This document shows, piece by piece, positions 1 to 9,746 of a stretch of 53,968 nt of DNA. The notes beneath the pieces were generated by a model, which worked only from the letters and a program-made list of their open reading frames with translations, had not been told where the DNA came from and searched no databases. The translations under genes and the position numbers were made by a program. Source of the DNA: an uncultured beta proteobacterium (GTDB lineage Bacteria > Pseudomonadota > Gammaproteobacteria > Burkholderiales > SG8-39); NCBI GenBank assembly GCA_903928055.1, contig CAIYPG010000088.1, forward strand, positions 1 through 53,968, given 5' to 3'. The first letter of the stretch is position 1; each line of letters starts with the position of its first letter.

Positions 1-2469
1 CTTCGCCTCGATCTGGCGGATGCGCTCGCGCGTTACATCAAACTGCTTGCCGACCTCTTCCAGCGTGTGGTCCGTGTTCATCTCGATACCAAAGCGCATG
101 CGCAAAACCTTGGCTTCACGTGGCGTCAGCGAGTCGAGAATGTCCTTGGTCACATCACGCAGCGATGAATACAGCGCGGCATCATTCGGCGCAAGCGTGG
201 TCTGGTCCTCGATAAAATCGCCAAGGTGCGAATCGTCGTCGTCGCCAATCGGCGTCTCCATGGAAATCGGCTCCTTGGAGATCTTCAGGATCTTGCGAAT
301 CTTCTCCTCGGGCATTTCCATCTTGACCGCCAGCGTCGCCGGATCAGGCTCGGCGCCCGTTTCCTGGAGAATCTGACGCGAGATGCGGTTCATCTTGTTA
401 ATCGTCTCGATCATGTGCACCGGAATGCGAATGGTGCGGGCCTGGTCGGCAATCGAGCGGGTAATCGCCTGCCGGATCCACCAGGTGGCATAGGTCGAGA
501 ACTTGTAGCCGCGGCGGTATTCGAACTTGTCCACAGCCTTCATCAGGCCGATGTTGCCTTCCTGGATGAGGTCAAGGAACTGCAGCCCGCGATTTGTGTA
601 CTTCTTGGCAATCGAAATCACCAGACGCAAGTTGGCCTCGGTCATTTCGCGCTTGGCGCGGCGTGCCTTTGCCTCACCAGTGGACATCTGTTTGTTGATG
701 TCCTTCAGATCCTTGAGCGGGATTCCGATGCGCTTCTGGATGTCCAGCAACTTCTGCTGCTGCTCAATGATGTTCGGCTCGTAGCGCACCAGGCCATTCG
801 AATACGGCTTGGCTGCGGCAATCTCATTCTTTATCCAGCGCTGATTCGTTTCATTACCCGGGAAAACCTTGATCAGGTGTGCACGTGGCATCTGACTCTT
901 GTTGACGCACAGGTTCACGATCTCGCGCTCGTGGCGGCGCACCTGCTCAACCATGCCGCGCACGGTGTCGCACAGACGCTCGATGATGCGCGCGGTGAAG
1001 CGGATAATCATCAATTCGCCGGAAATCTGGTCGCGGATCTTGACGTATTCCTTGCTGCGATGACCGTGCTCCGCCAGCGCCTTCTTCATCTTCTCGTAGA
1101 GGCGGCGGATCTTGCCAAAGCGCACCAGCGAGTCGGTCTTCAGTTGCAGCAGGCCGGCAGTAACGGCTGCAGCGGCGGCTTCCTCGTCCTCTTCCTCTTC
1201 GATGTCTTCCTCGAGTTCGGCGTCTTCGGAAGCTTCCTGCCGAACCGGCTCTTCTTCCTTGGCGTTCGGATCGATCAGGCCATCGACCAGCTCGTCGATG
1301 CGCATTTCATCACGCTCGACCTTGGCGGCCAGTTCCAGAATTTCCTGGATCGTCGTCGGACAGGCCGAGATGGCCTGAATCATGTGCTTCAGGCCATCTT
1401 CGATGCGCTTGGCGATCTCGATTTCGCCCTCGCGCGTCAGCAGTTCAACCGAGCCCATTTCACGCATGTACATGCGCACCGGGTCGGTGGTGCGACCGAA
1501 TTCGGGGTCAACCGTGGACAGCGCAGCTTCCGCTTCCTCTTCAGCATCCTCGTCGGGAACGACAGCAGGCGCGTTCTCCGAAATCAGCAGCGTTTCGGCA
1601 TCGGGCGCCTGGTCATAGACCTGGATGCCCATGTCGTTGAACGTGGTGATAATGGACTCGATCTGCTCGGCATCAACCATGTCATCGGGCAGATGGTCGT
1701 TGATCTCGGCGTAGGTGAGGTAACCCCGTTCCTTGCCGAGCTTGATCAGGTTCTTCAGCCGGGTGCGGCGGGCCTCGGCATCCTCAGGGCGCGCTTCGGC
1801 ACGACGCAACAATTCGCGCTCGGCTTCCTTGTTGCGGCCACCCACACGGCCGGGCTTTCCGGAACGCAGCTTGAGCAAGGCCTGCGCCTGCTCCCTCGCG
1901 GTCAGCTGCTTGGCTTCCTTGGCGGCGAGTTTGGCCGCCAGCTTGGCCTGTTTGGCAGCTTCCTTCTCGGCCAGCGCCTGGGCTTTTGCCAGTTCCTTTT
2001 CTTTCTGAGCCTTGGCCTTGGCGATTTCCTTTTCCTTCAGGAGCTTGGCCTTGGCCGCTTCTTTTTCCTTGAAAATGCGTTCTCTTTCTTTTTCTTTCAT
2101 GCGTGCAACACGTTCTTTATCCTTGAGTCTTGCAACCCGCTCGCGTTCGCGATCTTTCTGCAAACGCACACGTTCCTTTTCGCGCGCCGCCTTCTCGCGC
2201 TGGCGTTCCCGTTGGGCCATGACTGTTTTCTGCATGACCGCCTTTTTCTCGGCGGCCTTCCTGGCTGCGGCCTTCTTGGCCGCGACCACCTTGGCCAAGG
2301 CAAGTGCCTTTACCTTGGCAGCCTTGCCGGAAGCAATTTTGGTTCCCGACTTTGCCTTGGTGACCACCTTACGAGTGGCAACTTTCCTCAACGCAGCACG
2401 GGAGGCCGGGCGCGATTTCTTCGCGATCCTGGCAGCAGACTTCGACGACTTATGTTTCTGTTTTGCCAT
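1..2469 (-). CDS. rpoD: RNA polymerase primary sigma factor RpoD (sigma-70), 3' end cut by window
   Basis: Housekeeping sigma factor that directs core RNA polymerase to -35/-10 promoters. The minus strand is open from an ATG at 2469 to the window edge (823 codons). The protein begins with about 230 residues rich in Lys, Ala, Glu and Arg, a low-complexity extension seen in betaproteobacterial RpoD. Next comes region 1.2 ([13 protein letters not shown]), an acidic Glu/Asp-rich non-conserved insert, region 2 with [26 protein letters not shown] and the -10-binding [11 protein letters not shown], region 3, and region 4 with [14 protein letters not shown] and [12 protein letters not shown]. It stops at that last motif, so only about 20 residues (the usual ALRKLRHP tail) are missing. 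It is the last gene of the rpsU-yqeY-dnaG-rpoD operon, 37 bp after dnaG. The long plus-strand ORF across it is a shadow. Confidence 0.97.
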   Translation of the reverse strand, partial: MAKQKHKSSKSAARIAKKSRPASRAALRKVATRKVVTKAKSGTKIASGKAAKVKALALAKVVAAKKAAARKAAEKKAVMQKTVMAQRERQREKAAREKERVRLQKDRERERVARLKDKERVARMKEKERERIFKEKEAAKAKLLKEKEIAKAKAQKEKELAKAQALAEKEAAKQAKLAAKLAAKEAKQLTAREQAQALLKLRSGKPGRVGGRNKEAERELLRRAEARPEDAEARRTRLKNLIKLGKERGYLTYAEINDHLPDDMVDAEQIESIITTFNDMGIQVYDQAPDAETLLISENAPAVVPDEDAEEEAEAALSTVDPEFGRTTDPVRMYMREMGSVELLTREGEIEIAKRIEDGLKHMIQAISACPTTIQEILELAAKVERDEMRIDELVDGLIDPNAKEEEPVRQEASEDAELEEDIEEEEDEEAAAAAVTAGLLQLKTDSLVRFGKIRRLYEKMKKALAEHGHRSKEYVKIRDQISGELMIIRFTARIIERLCDTVRGMVEQVRRHEREIVNLCVNKSQMPRAHLIKVFPGNETNQRWIKNEIAAAKPYSNGLVRYEPNIIEQQQKLLDIQKRIGIPLKDLKDINKQMSTGEAKARRAKREMTEANLRLVISIAKKYTNRGLQFLDLIQEGNIGLMKAVDKFEYRRGYKFSTYATWWIRQAITRSIADQARTIRIPVHMIETINKMNRISRQILQETGAEPDPATLAVKMEMPEEKIRKILKISKEPISMETPIGDDDDSHLGDFIEDQTTLAPNDAALYSSLRDVTKDILDSLTPREAKVLRMRFGIEMNTDHTLEEVGKQFDVTRERIRQIEAK

Positions 2470-2506
2470 GGCTTTTCCTGAATGTATGACAGGTGGCTAG
2501 AAGAAA

Positions 2507-4369
2507 CTAACGGGTAACAGGCGGAACCTGCAAGTGTACCACAGGAGGACCACTAACAGGCTGGTTTTTTAACGCTTGTTGCTCTTGCAACAGCCTCGTA
2601 AGTTCGGACTTTTCATCGGGCGACAGTTCATTCCTTGAGGTCAATTCATCGAGGCGAGCTCGTACTCGAACAGACTCAAAACTGACCAAAATGGAACGGA
2701 ACTCCGCCTCGACATCCTCGGCCTGGAACCGCCAGGCCTCCAGTTCCATTACTGCGTCCTGGATCACGTCCTCGTGTAGCGTGTTTCGGAAGCATTCCTT
2801 CACGAAGGCAACGCTGGCCTCGGACTGCTCACGAAGAAAGGTCGTCAACGCCTGGAGCGCCCGCGCTTCCGGCAGTTCCTCATCGAACAGATCCAGCGGC
2901 AGGTCTTCGGCCAGCACCGGCTTGGCGATTAGACACTGGAGCAGCTTGCGGATGGGCTTGCGCTCAAGGAGCAGGGAGGATTTGTCCCGAAACCTGGCAC
3001 CGGACAGAGGCGACCTCTGCTCCACCTCGGGGCGCCGGGCAAACGATTCCTCTGGTCGGGCTACGGACGGGAGCGCATGGCGCGGGGCCGAAAGACGGAT
3101 ACCGCACAGCCTCGCCGCTTCATCCTGGCTGATCCCTGAAAGCTCTGCAATCTGCTTCAGCAATTGCAGTTGCATGGCCGGCGCGGCGATTTTCTGCAGC
3201 AGAGGACCGGCTTCATGGATCAGCCGCGAACGTCCCTCAACGCTCTCCATGTCGACCCTGCCCTTCAGGCCTTCAAGCATGAATGTCGAGAGCGGTTTGG
3301 CCTTCAACAACATCGCTTCGAAAGCTTCGCGTCCATGCGCGCGAATGAAGCTGTCCGGGTCATCTTCAGGCGGCAGCAGCAGAAAACGGACGACTTTCTG
3401 ATCCGCAATCAGTGGCAGGCTGACTTCCAGCGCATGCCAAGCAGCACGCCGTCCCGCACCATCGCCATCGAAACAAAACACCAGTTCGTCGGTCTGGCGC
3501 AGCAGTTTGCTGACATGCGTGGGGGTGGTCGCGGTGCCGAGCGTAGCCACCGCATACTCCACTCCGTGCTGTGCAAGCGCCACGACATCCATGTAGCCCT
3601 CGACCACGATCACGCGTCCGGCGTCGCGAATCGCCAGACGCGCCTGCGACAGTCCGTAGAGTTCGCGTCCTTTCTCGAACAAGGGCGTTTCCGGCGAATT
3701 GAGGTACTTGGGCTCGCCATCGCCAATGACGCGACCGCCGAAACCGATCACGGCACCGCGCTGATTGAGGATGGGAAACATGATGCGGTCGCGGAACCGG
3801 TCGTAACGGCGGCCCTCATCGTTGTCGATGACCAGACCAGCATCCTTCAGCGCCTTGTCGGCGTAATTCGGAAACACCGACTGCAGGCTCTGCCAGCCAT
3901 CGGGGGCATAGCCAATGCCGAAACGCGCGGCGACCTTGCCGCTCAAGCCGCGCCCTTTCAGGTATTCAATGGCCTTGGGGGAATCCTTCAACTGTTCGCG
4001 GAAATACTGCGAGGCACGCTCGACGACGCCGTAGAGGTCAGGGTCGGCATCCGGCTTCTTCTGGACATTGCGCGGCTCGAAATCCGGCAGCTTCATGCCA
4101 ACGTCTTCGGCAAGGTCCTTTACGGCCTCGACGTAGCCCATGCCCTGATATTCCATCAGGAAGGAGATCGCGTTGCCATTCGCCCCGCAACCAAAGCAGT
4201 GATAGAACTGCTTGCCGGGGCTCACCGTGAACGAGGGCGTCTTCTCGCTATGGAAGGGGCAGCAGGCGCTGAAATTCGCACCCGTCTTTTTCAGCGGAAC
4301 ATAGCGCTCGATGACGTCGACGATGTCAACGCGGTTGAGCAGGTCCTGCTTGAAAGAATCAGGGATCAC
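2507..4369 (-). CDS. dnaG: DNA primase DnaG
   Basis: Primase that lays down RNA primers at the replication fork and binds DnaB through its C-terminus. The N-terminal CHC2 zinc ribbon is visible (CCPFH, then CFGCG about 25 residues later). The catalytic Toprim core has EGYMD and FDGDGAGRRA, and a helical C-terminal domain follows. I place the start at GTG 4369 because the protein then begins VIPDSFKQDLL, matching the MIP-type start of the family, for 620 residues. A TTG nine codons upstream (4396) is open but lies outside the conserved region. No strong ribosome-binding site precedes either. It lies between yqeY and rpoD in the macromolecular-synthesis operon. A terminator-like hairpin after yqeY suggests dnaG expression is attenuated or has its own promoter. 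Confidence 0.96.
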   Translation of the reverse strand: MIPDSFKQDLLNRVDIVDVIERYVPLKKTGANFSACCPFHSEKTPSFTVSPGKQFYHCFGCGANGNAISFLMEYQGMGYVEAVKDLAEDVGMKLPDFEPRNVQKKPDADPDLYGVVERASQYFREQLKDSPKAIEYLKGRGLSGKVAARFGIGYAPDGWQSLQSVFPNYADKALKDAGLVIDNDEGRRYDRFRDRIMFPILNQRGAVIGFGGRVIGDGEPKYLNSPETPLFEKGRELYGLSQARLAIRDAGRVIVVEGYMDVVALAQHGVEYAVATLGTATTPTHVSKLLRQTDELVFCFDGDGAGRRAAWHALEVSLPLIADQKVVRFLLLPPEDDPDSFIRAHGREAFEAMLLKAKPLSTFMLEGLKGRVDMESVEGRSRLIHEAGPLLQKIAAPAMQLQLLKQIAELSGISQDEAARLCGIRLSAPRHALPSVARPEESFARRPEVEQRSPLSGARFRDKSSLLLERKPIRKLLQCLIAKPVLAEDLPLDLFDEELPEARALQALTTFLREQSEASVAFVKECFRNTLHEDVIQDAVMELEAWRFQAEDVEAEFRSILVSFESVRVRARLDELTSRNELSPDEKSELTRLLQEQQALKNQPVSGPPVVHLQVPPVTR

Positions 4370-4463
4370 GGGGGCTCGCTGCAATACCCGCTGCAAGTTG
4401 CAGGGGATCAGATATTTTTACAGGCCCGGCCAAAAACACAAGAACGCAAGGAACGTACCTTGC

Positions 4464-4497
4464 AAAAAAACCCGGCCGAGGAAAGTCAGCCGGCCAG
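4464..4497 (-). terminator. Intrinsic terminator-like hairpin between yqeY and dnaG
   Basis: On the minus strand the last codons of yqeY begin a 7-bp stem, CTGGCCG with CGGCCGG (one G-T pair), with a 12-nt loop and a run of seven T. This is a textbook Rho-independent terminator shape, placed inside an operon that normally continues into dnaG and rpoD. It probably lowers dnaG relative to rpsU/yqeY by attenuation. Termination strength cannot be judged from sequence. Confidence 0.7.
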
Positions 4498-4932
4498 TTT
4501 GCCCTTGATGAGCGCCGATACCTTGCCCATGTCAGCACGTCCGGCCAGTTTGCCCTTGAGGATGCCCATGACCTTGCCCATGTCGGGGATGCCCTTTGCG
4601 CCGGTCTGGGCGATGGCCGCTTCGACTTCGGCAACAATCTCGGCTTCGGACAACTGCTGCGGCATATATCCCGAGAGCACGCCCACCTCGAATTTCTCGG
4701 TGTCGGCGAGATCCTGACGGCCGGCCGCTTCGTACTGGCTGATGGAATCACGCCTTTGCTTGAGCATTTTCTCGATCACACCGAGGATGTCGGCATCGCT
4801 GAGATCCTTGCGCTCGTCGACCTCGCGCTGCTTGATGGCCGAGAGCAGCAGGCGAACAGCGGACAGGCGCGGCGCGTCCTTCGCCCTCATGGCCGTCTTC
4901 ATATCTTCAGTGATGCTGGCTTTTAGCGACAT
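4486..4932 (-). CDS. yqeY: GatB/YqeY-domain protein YqeY
   Basis: Small helical protein of the YqeY family, related to the tRNA-binding tail domain of the GatB amidotransferase subunit; its cellular role is not firmly established. The 148-residue product begins MSLKASITEDMKTAMRAKD and holds the family landmarks SAVRLLLSAIKQREVDER, GYMPQQLSE and a C-terminal repeat of the type DMGKVMGILKGKLAG / DMGKVSALIKGKLAG. The length is normal for the family. It is the second gene of the operon, between rpsU and dnaG, the usual position in beta- and gammaproteobacteria. Its stop codon forms part of the terminator hairpin. Confidence 0.95.
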   Translation of the reverse strand: MSLKASITEDMKTAMRAKDAPRLSAVRLLLSAIKQREVDERKDLSDADILGVIEKMLKQRRDSISQYEAAGRQDLADTEKFEVGVLSGYMPQQLSEAEIVAEVEAAIAQTGAKGIPDMGKVMGILKGKLAGRADMGKVSALIKGKLAG

Positions 4933-5002
4933 GGCAAATATCCGGATTCAAAATGACAACGGCGCGATAAGAGGCGCGAAGCGTCCTCTCCATCGCGCCG
5001 AA

Positions 5003-5039
5003 TTAATCCGGCGACCCTTTTAAGGGCGTCCGGAATTAA
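5003..5039 (-). terminator. Imperfect hairpin overlapping the rpsU stop
   Basis: An imperfect inverted repeat centred near 5021 has a core CCCTT/AAGGG, then mismatches, then outer arms containing CCGG and TTAA. It overlaps the rpsU stop codon and lacks a proper T tract. It may be an attenuator, processing site or mRNA 3'-end stabiliser between rpsU and yqeY. The macromolecular-synthesis operon of enterics has an analogous partial terminator; the equivalence here is inferred. Confidence 0.4.
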
Positions 5040-5248
5040 TAAAGCTTGGGCGGCAACGTCTGGCTGCGCAGTCGCTTGTAGTGGCGCTTCACCGCGGCTG
5101 CCAGCTTGCGCTTGCGCTCGGCGGTGGGCTTCTCGTAGAACTCGCGGGCGCGCAGTTCGGTGAGAAGGCCGGTTTTTTCCACGGTGCGCTTGAAGCGGCG
5201 CAGTGCGACTTCAAACGGTTCGTTTTCCTTGACGCGTACGGTCGGCAT
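5036..5248 (-). CDS. rpsU: 30S ribosomal protein bS21
   Basis: Small-subunit ribosomal protein that helps base-pairing between 16S rRNA and the mRNA leader. The 70-residue product starts [20 protein letters not shown] and has the family's basic C-terminal half ([20 protein letters not shown]). The frame is open 42 codons further upstream, but the ATG at 5248 is chosen because bS21 always starts at MPxVxV. It is the first gene of the rpsU-yqeY-dnaG-rpoD operon and divergent from tsaD, also a common arrangement. Confidence 0.97.
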   Translation of the reverse strand: MPTVRVKENEPFEVALRRFKRTVEKTGLLTELRAREFYEKPTAERKRKLAAAVKRHYKRLRSQTLPPKLY

Positions 5249-5299
5249 GAAGCGGTATCCCTCGGGTGTAATGCGGTGTTGAACACTGCAGAGCCTTGG

Positions 5300-5329
5300 A
5301 TTGTAACCCGTTTTTCGAATCCGGGTAAA
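5300..5329 (-). promoter_or_regulatory. Candidate sigma-70 promoter for the rpsU operon
   Basis: Reading the minus strand, TTTACC (5329-5324) and TACAAT (5305-5300) are separated by 18 bp, close to the -35/-10 consensus, and lie about 50 bp upstream of the rpsU ATG. The position suits the main promoter of the operon. It is a prediction by eye. Confidence 0.5.
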
Positions 5330-5457
5330 GCATTGCGGCACTTGGACAAAAGGGATCAGCAATGTTAAGTGCATGTTTATTAATGGGTTACCTCACTCAA
5401 ACCAGCGGCAAAAGCTGTTAAAGTTCGGCCTCCATTGAGACCGGCCATCCGCAACTG

Positions 5458-6537
5458 ATGAAAATACTGGGCATCGAAACCTCCTGCGACGAAACCGGGG
5501 TTGCGGTCTTCGACACCACACGGGGCCTGCTCGCCCACTCGGTCCACTCCCAGATCGCCTTGCATGACGAATACGGCGGAGTGGTCCCGGAATTGGCGTC
5601 GCGCGACCATGTCCGGCGCCTGCTGCCCCAGGTCGAAAGCGCGCTATCGCAAGCAGGGATGAAGCTGCGAGACCTGGACGCAATTGCCTTTACCGAGGGC
5701 CCGGGCCTGGCCGGTGCGCTACTGGTCGGGGCCAGTGTCGCCGGGGCGCTTGCCATGGGGCTTGGCATTCCCGCGGTCGGCATCCATCACCTTGAGGGGC
5801 ACCTGCTGTCCCCACTCCTGTCCGCTGATCCGCCCACGTTCCCGTTTGTTGCGCTGCTGGTCTCTGGCGGCCACACCCAGTTGATGAAAGTTGCCAAGGC
5901 AGGTGATTACGTCCTGCTGGGCGAAACCCTGGACGATGCCGCAGGTGAGGCCTTTGACAAGACCGCCCAATTGCTGGGACTGCCCTACCCGGGTGGCCCG
6001 GCCTTGGCAAAGCTGGCGGAGAAGGGGCGCGCAGGTAACGCCGGCGGCCACTTCAATTTTCCGCGCCCGATGATGGCGCAGATGGAACGCAACGGCAGCC
6101 TGGATTTCAGTTTCAGCGGGTTGAAAACGGCGGTTAGCCTTGCATGGCGCCAGGCCATCGCCGACAAACCGGCCGACGAGCAGACGCGCGCTGACATTGC
6201 GGCGGAATTCCAGCAGGCCGTAGTGGACGTACTGGTGGCGAAATCGATGGTTGCGATGGATACAGCCGGCCTGCGCAGTCTGGTGGTCGCGGGCGGCGTT
6301 GGCGCCAATCGTGAATTGCGTGCGGCGCTCGATGCCGCTGCAAAACGCCGGGGCCGCACCGTGCACTATCCTGAACTGGAATTGTGTACGGACAACGGTG
6401 CCATGATCGCGTTCGCTGGCGCCCTGCGCCTGCAGTCGCAAGTTGCTGATCCGCAGAATGCGGTACAACGCCGCGGCTTTTCAGTACGTCCGCGCTGGGA
6501 CCTTGCCGCCGTGGGCGAAGTCAACAACCCTAGCTGA
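5458..6537 (+). CDS. tsaD: tRNA N6-adenosine threonylcarbamoyltransferase TsaD
   Basis: Transfers the threonylcarbamoyl group to A37 of ANN-decoding tRNAs, acting with TsaB, TsaC and TsaE in the cytoplasm. The 359-residue product starts [18 protein letters not shown], the family signature, and has the metal-binding GIHHLEGH motif, LVSGGHTQL, the [15 protein letters not shown] segment and [10 protein letters not shown] of the ASKHA fold. The length is slightly above the common 335-345. Divergent from rpsU and convergent with plsY (2 bp between stops). No strong ribosome-binding site is seen before the ATG, but the N-terminal match fixes the start. Confidence 0.97.
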   Translation: MKILGIETSCDETGVAVFDTTRGLLAHSVHSQIALHDEYGGVVPELASRDHVRRLLPQVESALSQAGMKLRDLDAIAFTEGPGLAGALLVGASVAGALAMGLGIPAVGIHHLEGHLLSPLLSADPPTFPFVALLVSGGHTQLMKVAKAGDYVLLGETLDDAAGEAFDKTAQLLGLPYPGGPALAKLAEKGRAGNAGGHFNFPRPMMAQMERNGSLDFSFSGLKTAVSLAWRQAIADKPADEQTRADIAAEFQQAVVDVLVAKSMVAMDTAGLRSLVVAGGVGANRELRAALDAAAKRRGRTVHYPELELCTDNGAMIAFAGALRLQSQVADPQNAVQRRGFSVRPRWDLAAVGEVNNPS

Positions 6538-6539
6538 GC

Positions 6540-7160
6540 CTAGCCGGCGCTGCCAGCGTCCTTCCTTTTGCCTATCCGTCCCTCTTCCCCGGACAGCAGG
6601 CGCCGGATGTTGTCTTTATGGCGCCACAACAGCAGTACGGATATCGCGGCAATCGCCACCGTCATCACTCGCAAGTCATGCAGCCACCAGTCGTAGAACG
6701 GCGCAAATACCGCGGCGATGATTGCAGCCAGCGAGGAAATGCGGAAAAACACGAATATCACCAGCCAGGTGCCCAGCGTACCCAGGCCCAGCCAGGTATC
6801 CACCGCGAGCAATACCCCCAGCGCGGTTGCGACGCCCTTGCCACCGCGAAAGCCAAAAAAAACCGGATAGATGTGTCCGAGCAATACCGCAAGGGCAACC
6901 GCGGCAATGCCGGCCTCGCCGAGTCCATATTCTGGCGCCATGATTTTCGCGAGATAAACTGCAAGCCAGCCCTTGCCGCCATCACCCAGCAGCGTCAGCA
7001 GCGCGGCGGCCTTGCGTCCGGTGCGCAATACATTGGTCGCACCCGGATTCCCGGAGCCATAGGTGGCCGGATCGGGCAGCCCGAACGCACGACTGACAAT
7101 CACCGCGAATGACAATGATCCGATCAGATAAGCGACAACAGTAAACAAAGCGATGGTCAT
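6540..7160 (-). CDS. plsY: Glycerol-3-phosphate acyltransferase PlsY
   Basis: Inner-membrane enzyme that acylates glycerol-3-phosphate from acyl-phosphate in phospholipid synthesis. The 206-residue protein is very hydrophobic with about five membrane segments and carries the three family motifs: GSLSFAVIVSR near the start, YGSGNPGATNVLRTG, and the glycine-rich GFRGGKGVATALG. A GAGG seven bases before the ATG at 7160 supports the start. The C-terminal tail is basic (RIGKRKD). It lies tail to tail with tsaD. Confidence 0.96.
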   Translation of the reverse strand: MTIALFTVVAYLIGSLSFAVIVSRAFGLPDPATYGSGNPGATNVLRTGRKAAALLTLLGDGGKGWLAVYLAKIMAPEYGLGEAGIAAVALAVLLGHIYPVFFGFRGGKGVATALGVLLAVDTWLGLGTLGTWLVIFVFFRISSLAAIIAAVFAPFYDWWLHDLRVMTVAIAAISVLLLWRHKDNIRRLLSGEEGRIGKRKDAGSAG

Positions 7161-7302
7161 GCAAGAGCCTCGTGTTTAGGCGAGAATTGTAATTGAAGGA
7201 CGCATTGAAGACTCATACATGGCGCAATTGAAGTGGCTTGCGCCGCCTGCTGCGCGGCAATGCCGTCGCAATCCAATCCCATGATGGAAGTGCGAACCCC
7301 GA

Positions 7303-7659
7303 ATGGATTTCATTTATATCCGCGAACTCAGGCTCGAGGCCTGGATCGGCCTGTACAAATACGAGAAGGTCGCGCCTCAGATCATCGAACTCGACCTGGA
7401 AATCACCGTCCCCGGCGCCGCCGTGTTCAAATCGCACAAGGTCACCGACACCATCAATTACGCTGCCGTGGTCGACAGACTGCGCGCGATGCTCGCCGCC
7501 GAGCGTTTCGGCCTGATCGAAGTGCTGGCAGACCGCGTCGCCGGCGTCATCATCGATGAATTCCACTCGCCGCAGGTCAGGGCCAGCATCACCAAACTCG
7601 GCGTGCTCAAGGAAGCCAAACGCGTCGGCGTCTGCGTGACACGCAAGGCCGAGGGCTGA
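7303..7659 (+). CDS. folB: Dihydroneopterin aldolase FolB
   Basis: Converts 7,8-dihydroneopterin to 6-hydroxymethyl-dihydropterin and glycolaldehyde in folate synthesis. The 118-residue product begins MDFIYIRELRLEAWIGLYKYEK, the usual start with the I-G-x-x-x-x-E signature, then LDLEITV, the DTINYAAVVDRL segment and a C-terminal KLGVLKEAKRVGV strand. Length is normal. It stands alone between plsY (divergent) and xerD (convergent, 8 bp between the stops). Confidence 0.94.
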   Translation: MDFIYIRELRLEAWIGLYKYEKVAPQIIELDLEITVPGAAVFKSHKVTDTINYAAVVDRLRAMLAAERFGLIEVLADRVAGVIIDEFHSPQVRASITKLGVLKEAKRVGVCVTRKAEG

Positions 7660-7667
7660 ATCGTCCG

Positions 7668-8603
7668 CTATCCACGCGGGTGATGTTTCTGGTGCAGCGA
7701 CTTCAGCCGCTCCCGCGCCACATGGGTGTAAATCTGCGTCGTTGAAATGTCGGCGTGGCCGAGGAGCATCTGCACCACTCGCAGGTCAGCGCCATGATTC
7801 AGCAGATGCGTGGCAAATGCGTGCCGCAACGTGTGCGGTGACAAGGCCTTGCCCGGAATCGCCTGTGCAGCGTGGCGCCGGATCAAATGCCAGAATGCCT
7901 GTCGTGTCATGGGGCCGCCGCGCGTGGTGACGAACACATGGTCGCTGGCGCGCCCCGCCAGCAATTCGAGGCGGGCACCACGCATGTAGCGCTCCACCCA
8001 GGTCATCGCCTCTTCACCCAAGGGCACCAGGCGCTCCTTGGAGCCCTTGCCCATCACACGCACCACCCCCATGTCCAGGCTGACCGAGGCCAGCGCGAGT
8101 TGCACCAGCTCCGACACGCGCAGGCCGCTCGCATACAACACCTCCAGCATGGCGCGATCGCGCACGCCCAGCGGCGTGGCAACATCAGGCGCACCCAGCA
8201 ATGCCTCTACATCGGATTCCGACAGCGTCTTCGGAATGCGTTGCGGCTTCTTCGGTGTATCCAGATGTTGGGTGGGATCACTGCGCATCCAGCCCGAGCG
8301 CAGCGCGAACGCATAAAAGCGCTTCAGGCTCGAGTGAAGGCGTGCCTGGCTGCTGGCGCGTATGCCAGCCGGCGTGGCGTTGAGCGCTGCAAAATAAGCC
8401 GACAGATCACCGGCCGCAACGCGCTCCAGCGCGCCACCGCGCAGGGCGAGCCATTTCGCCATGAGGCGCAGGTCACGCCGATAGGCCTCGATGGTATTGC
8501 GCGCGAGGCCGTCTTCCAGCCAGATCGCATCACAGAACTCGTCGATCAGCGACTGGTCGCGTTCGTTCACCACACCCGCCCGGCCCGCGGCACCGGCGCT
8601 CAT
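7668..8603 (-). CDS. xerD: Site-specific tyrosine recombinase XerD
   Basis: Resolves chromosome dimers at dif with XerC at the septum. The 311-residue protein has an N-terminal SAM-like DNA-binding domain (GLARNTIEAYRRDL) and a catalytic domain with Arg in ASGLRVSELV, Lys in VMGKGSKERLVPLG, HTLRHAFATHLLNHG, the second His in LGHADISTTQIYTH and the nucleophilic Tyr in that same motif. Length is normal for XerD and no mobile-element genes surround it, so it is chromosomal. The start ATG at 8603 overlaps the ogt stop as ATGA, so the two are translationally coupled. A GTG about ten codons inside is an alternative start. Confidence 0.93.
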   Translation of the reverse strand: MSAGAAGRAGVVNERDQSLIDEFCDAIWLEDGLARNTIEAYRRDLRLMAKWLALRGGALERVAAGDLSAYFAALNATPAGIRASSQARLHSSLKRFYAFALRSGWMRSDPTQHLDTPKKPQRIPKTLSESDVEALLGAPDVATPLGVRDRAMLEVLYASGLRVSELVQLALASVSLDMGVVRVMGKGSKERLVPLGEEAMTWVERYMRGARLELLAGRASDHVFVTTRGGPMTRQAFWHLIRRHAAQAIPGKALSPHTLRHAFATHLLNHGADLRVVQMLLGHADISTTQIYTHVARERLKSLHQKHHPRG

Positions 8604-9073
8604 CGCAACGCATGCCCTTCGTGCGCCAGCAGCCAGCGTTTGACCTGCAGATGGAAACCACCGGCATGATGCGCGAATCCGCCGATGCCCGCCGCCGCAA
8701 CCACGCGATGGCAGGGAATGACCAGCGGAAAGAAATTTTGACCGCAGGCCTGACCCACGGCGCGCGCCGCCGAATCCAGATCACGGGCAATGTCGCCATA
8801 GCCCCGCGTGCAGCCGCGCGGAATCGCCGAGATGGCATGCCAAACACGGCGCTGGAACGGCGTGCCGCGTTCGGCCAGCGGCAACTCAAAACTGAAATCC
8901 GGATTTTCGACAAGAGCCATGATCTGGCGGCATGCCTCGGCGGCCAGCGCGCCGCGCGGCTTCAGCACTTGCGTCTGCGGCGGCAGGAACATCAGTTCGC
9001 CCAGACGGTCATCCTCGATGCGCACGCCGACGCAGCCAAAAGGCGTGCGTTGTATGGCATCAAACTCCGCCAT
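8600..9073 (-). CDS. ogt: Methylated-DNA-[protein]-cysteine S-methyltransferase
   Basis: Suicide DNA-repair protein that moves alkyl groups from O6-alkylguanine to its own cysteine. The active-site motif is seen as VIPCHRVV, preceded by the helix-turn-helix region RRVWHAISAIPRGCTRGYGDIA and GQACGQNFFPL (the usual recognition motif is modified). The frame is open from 9187, but an ATG at 9073 (MAEFDAIQRTPFG) gives a normal 157-residue protein and avoids overlap with the VOC gene; an ATG at 9109 is also possible. Its TGA overlaps the xerD start. Confidence 0.9.
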   Translation of the reverse strand: MAEFDAIQRTPFGCVGVRIEDDRLGELMFLPPQTQVLKPRGALAAEACRQIMALVENPDFSFELPLAERGTPFQRRVWHAISAIPRGCTRGYGDIARDLDSAARAVGQACGQNFFPLVIPCHRVVAAAGIGGFAHHAGGFHLQVKRWLLAHEGHALR

Positions 9074-9119
9074 GATCAATCCGGGTTGCAGGGCGCGTTG
9101 CCCGGCCATGTGCGTCGCG

Positions 9120-9551
9120 CTATTTCGCAAACAGCCGGCCGATGTCGCTGAAAGCCTTGAACTCCAGCGCATTGCCGCAGGGATCAAAGAAAAACATCGT
9201 CGCCTGTTCGCCGACCTGGCCCTTGAAGCGGATATGCGGCTCGATGACGAACTTCACGCCCGCTGCAGTCAGCCGGTCTGCCAGAGCCTGCCATTCCGGC
9301 ATCGGCAGCACCACGCCGAAATGACGCACTGGAACATCGTGTCCATCCACGGGACTTGTGGCTCCGGCGCGGCCTGCGGCAGTCTCGCCCGGCGCGAGAT
9401 GGGCGACGATCTGGTGGCCGAACAGGTTGAAATCCACCCACTCATTGCTTGAGCGCCCTTCCGGACAACCCAGCAGGCCGCCATAAAAGCTGCGCGCCTT
9501 CTCGAGGCTCGATACGGGAAAGGCCAGATGAAAGGGATGGATCGTGCTCAT
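9120..9551 (-). CDS. VOC-superfamily (glyoxalase/dioxygenase fold) protein
   Basis: A 143-residue vicinal-oxygen-chelate protein: [24 protein letters not shown] gives the first beta-alpha-beta-beta-beta half with a metal-ligand His, and the second half carries RHFGVVLPM and [15 protein letters not shown] with the C-terminal Glu ligand. It resembles lactoylglutathione-lyase-like proteins but the substrate cannot be read. AAGG seven bases before the ATG supports the start. It lies upstream of ogt and xerD on the same strand and divergent from the first transporter. Confidence 0.88.
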   Translation of the reverse strand: MSTIHPFHLAFPVSSLEKARSFYGGLLGCPEGRSSNEWVDFNLFGHQIVAHLAPGETAAGRAGATSPVDGHDVPVRHFGVVLPMPEWQALADRLTAAGVKFVIEPHIRFKGQVGEQATMFFFDPCGNALEFKAFSDIGRLFAK

Positions 9552-9746
9552 GGTCGGACCTTGGAAAACTTTTATGAACAGATAGAAACGACCGTTTCAT
9601 TTTACGCCGCTGCCCGTTTCAGGGGCTCACACGTCTTTTCCACTAAAATGCAGGTTCTTGGCGCGGGAACACCGGATCGCAACCGGATCACGCAACGCAA
9701 TGCACAATGCGCACAATGCGTCCCGCCCTCCGGAGGAAGCACAGCC

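Noticed and set aside
226..2481. 751-codon plus-strand ORF across the rpoD region
   Set aside because: It is the complement of rpoD; the minus-strand protein has all sigma-70 regions, and the plus-strand product has no recognisable domain.
3164..4717. 517-codon plus-strand ORF over dnaG and yqeY
   Set aside because: Shadow of two well-defined minus-strand genes; GC-rich codon use leaves the complementary frame open.
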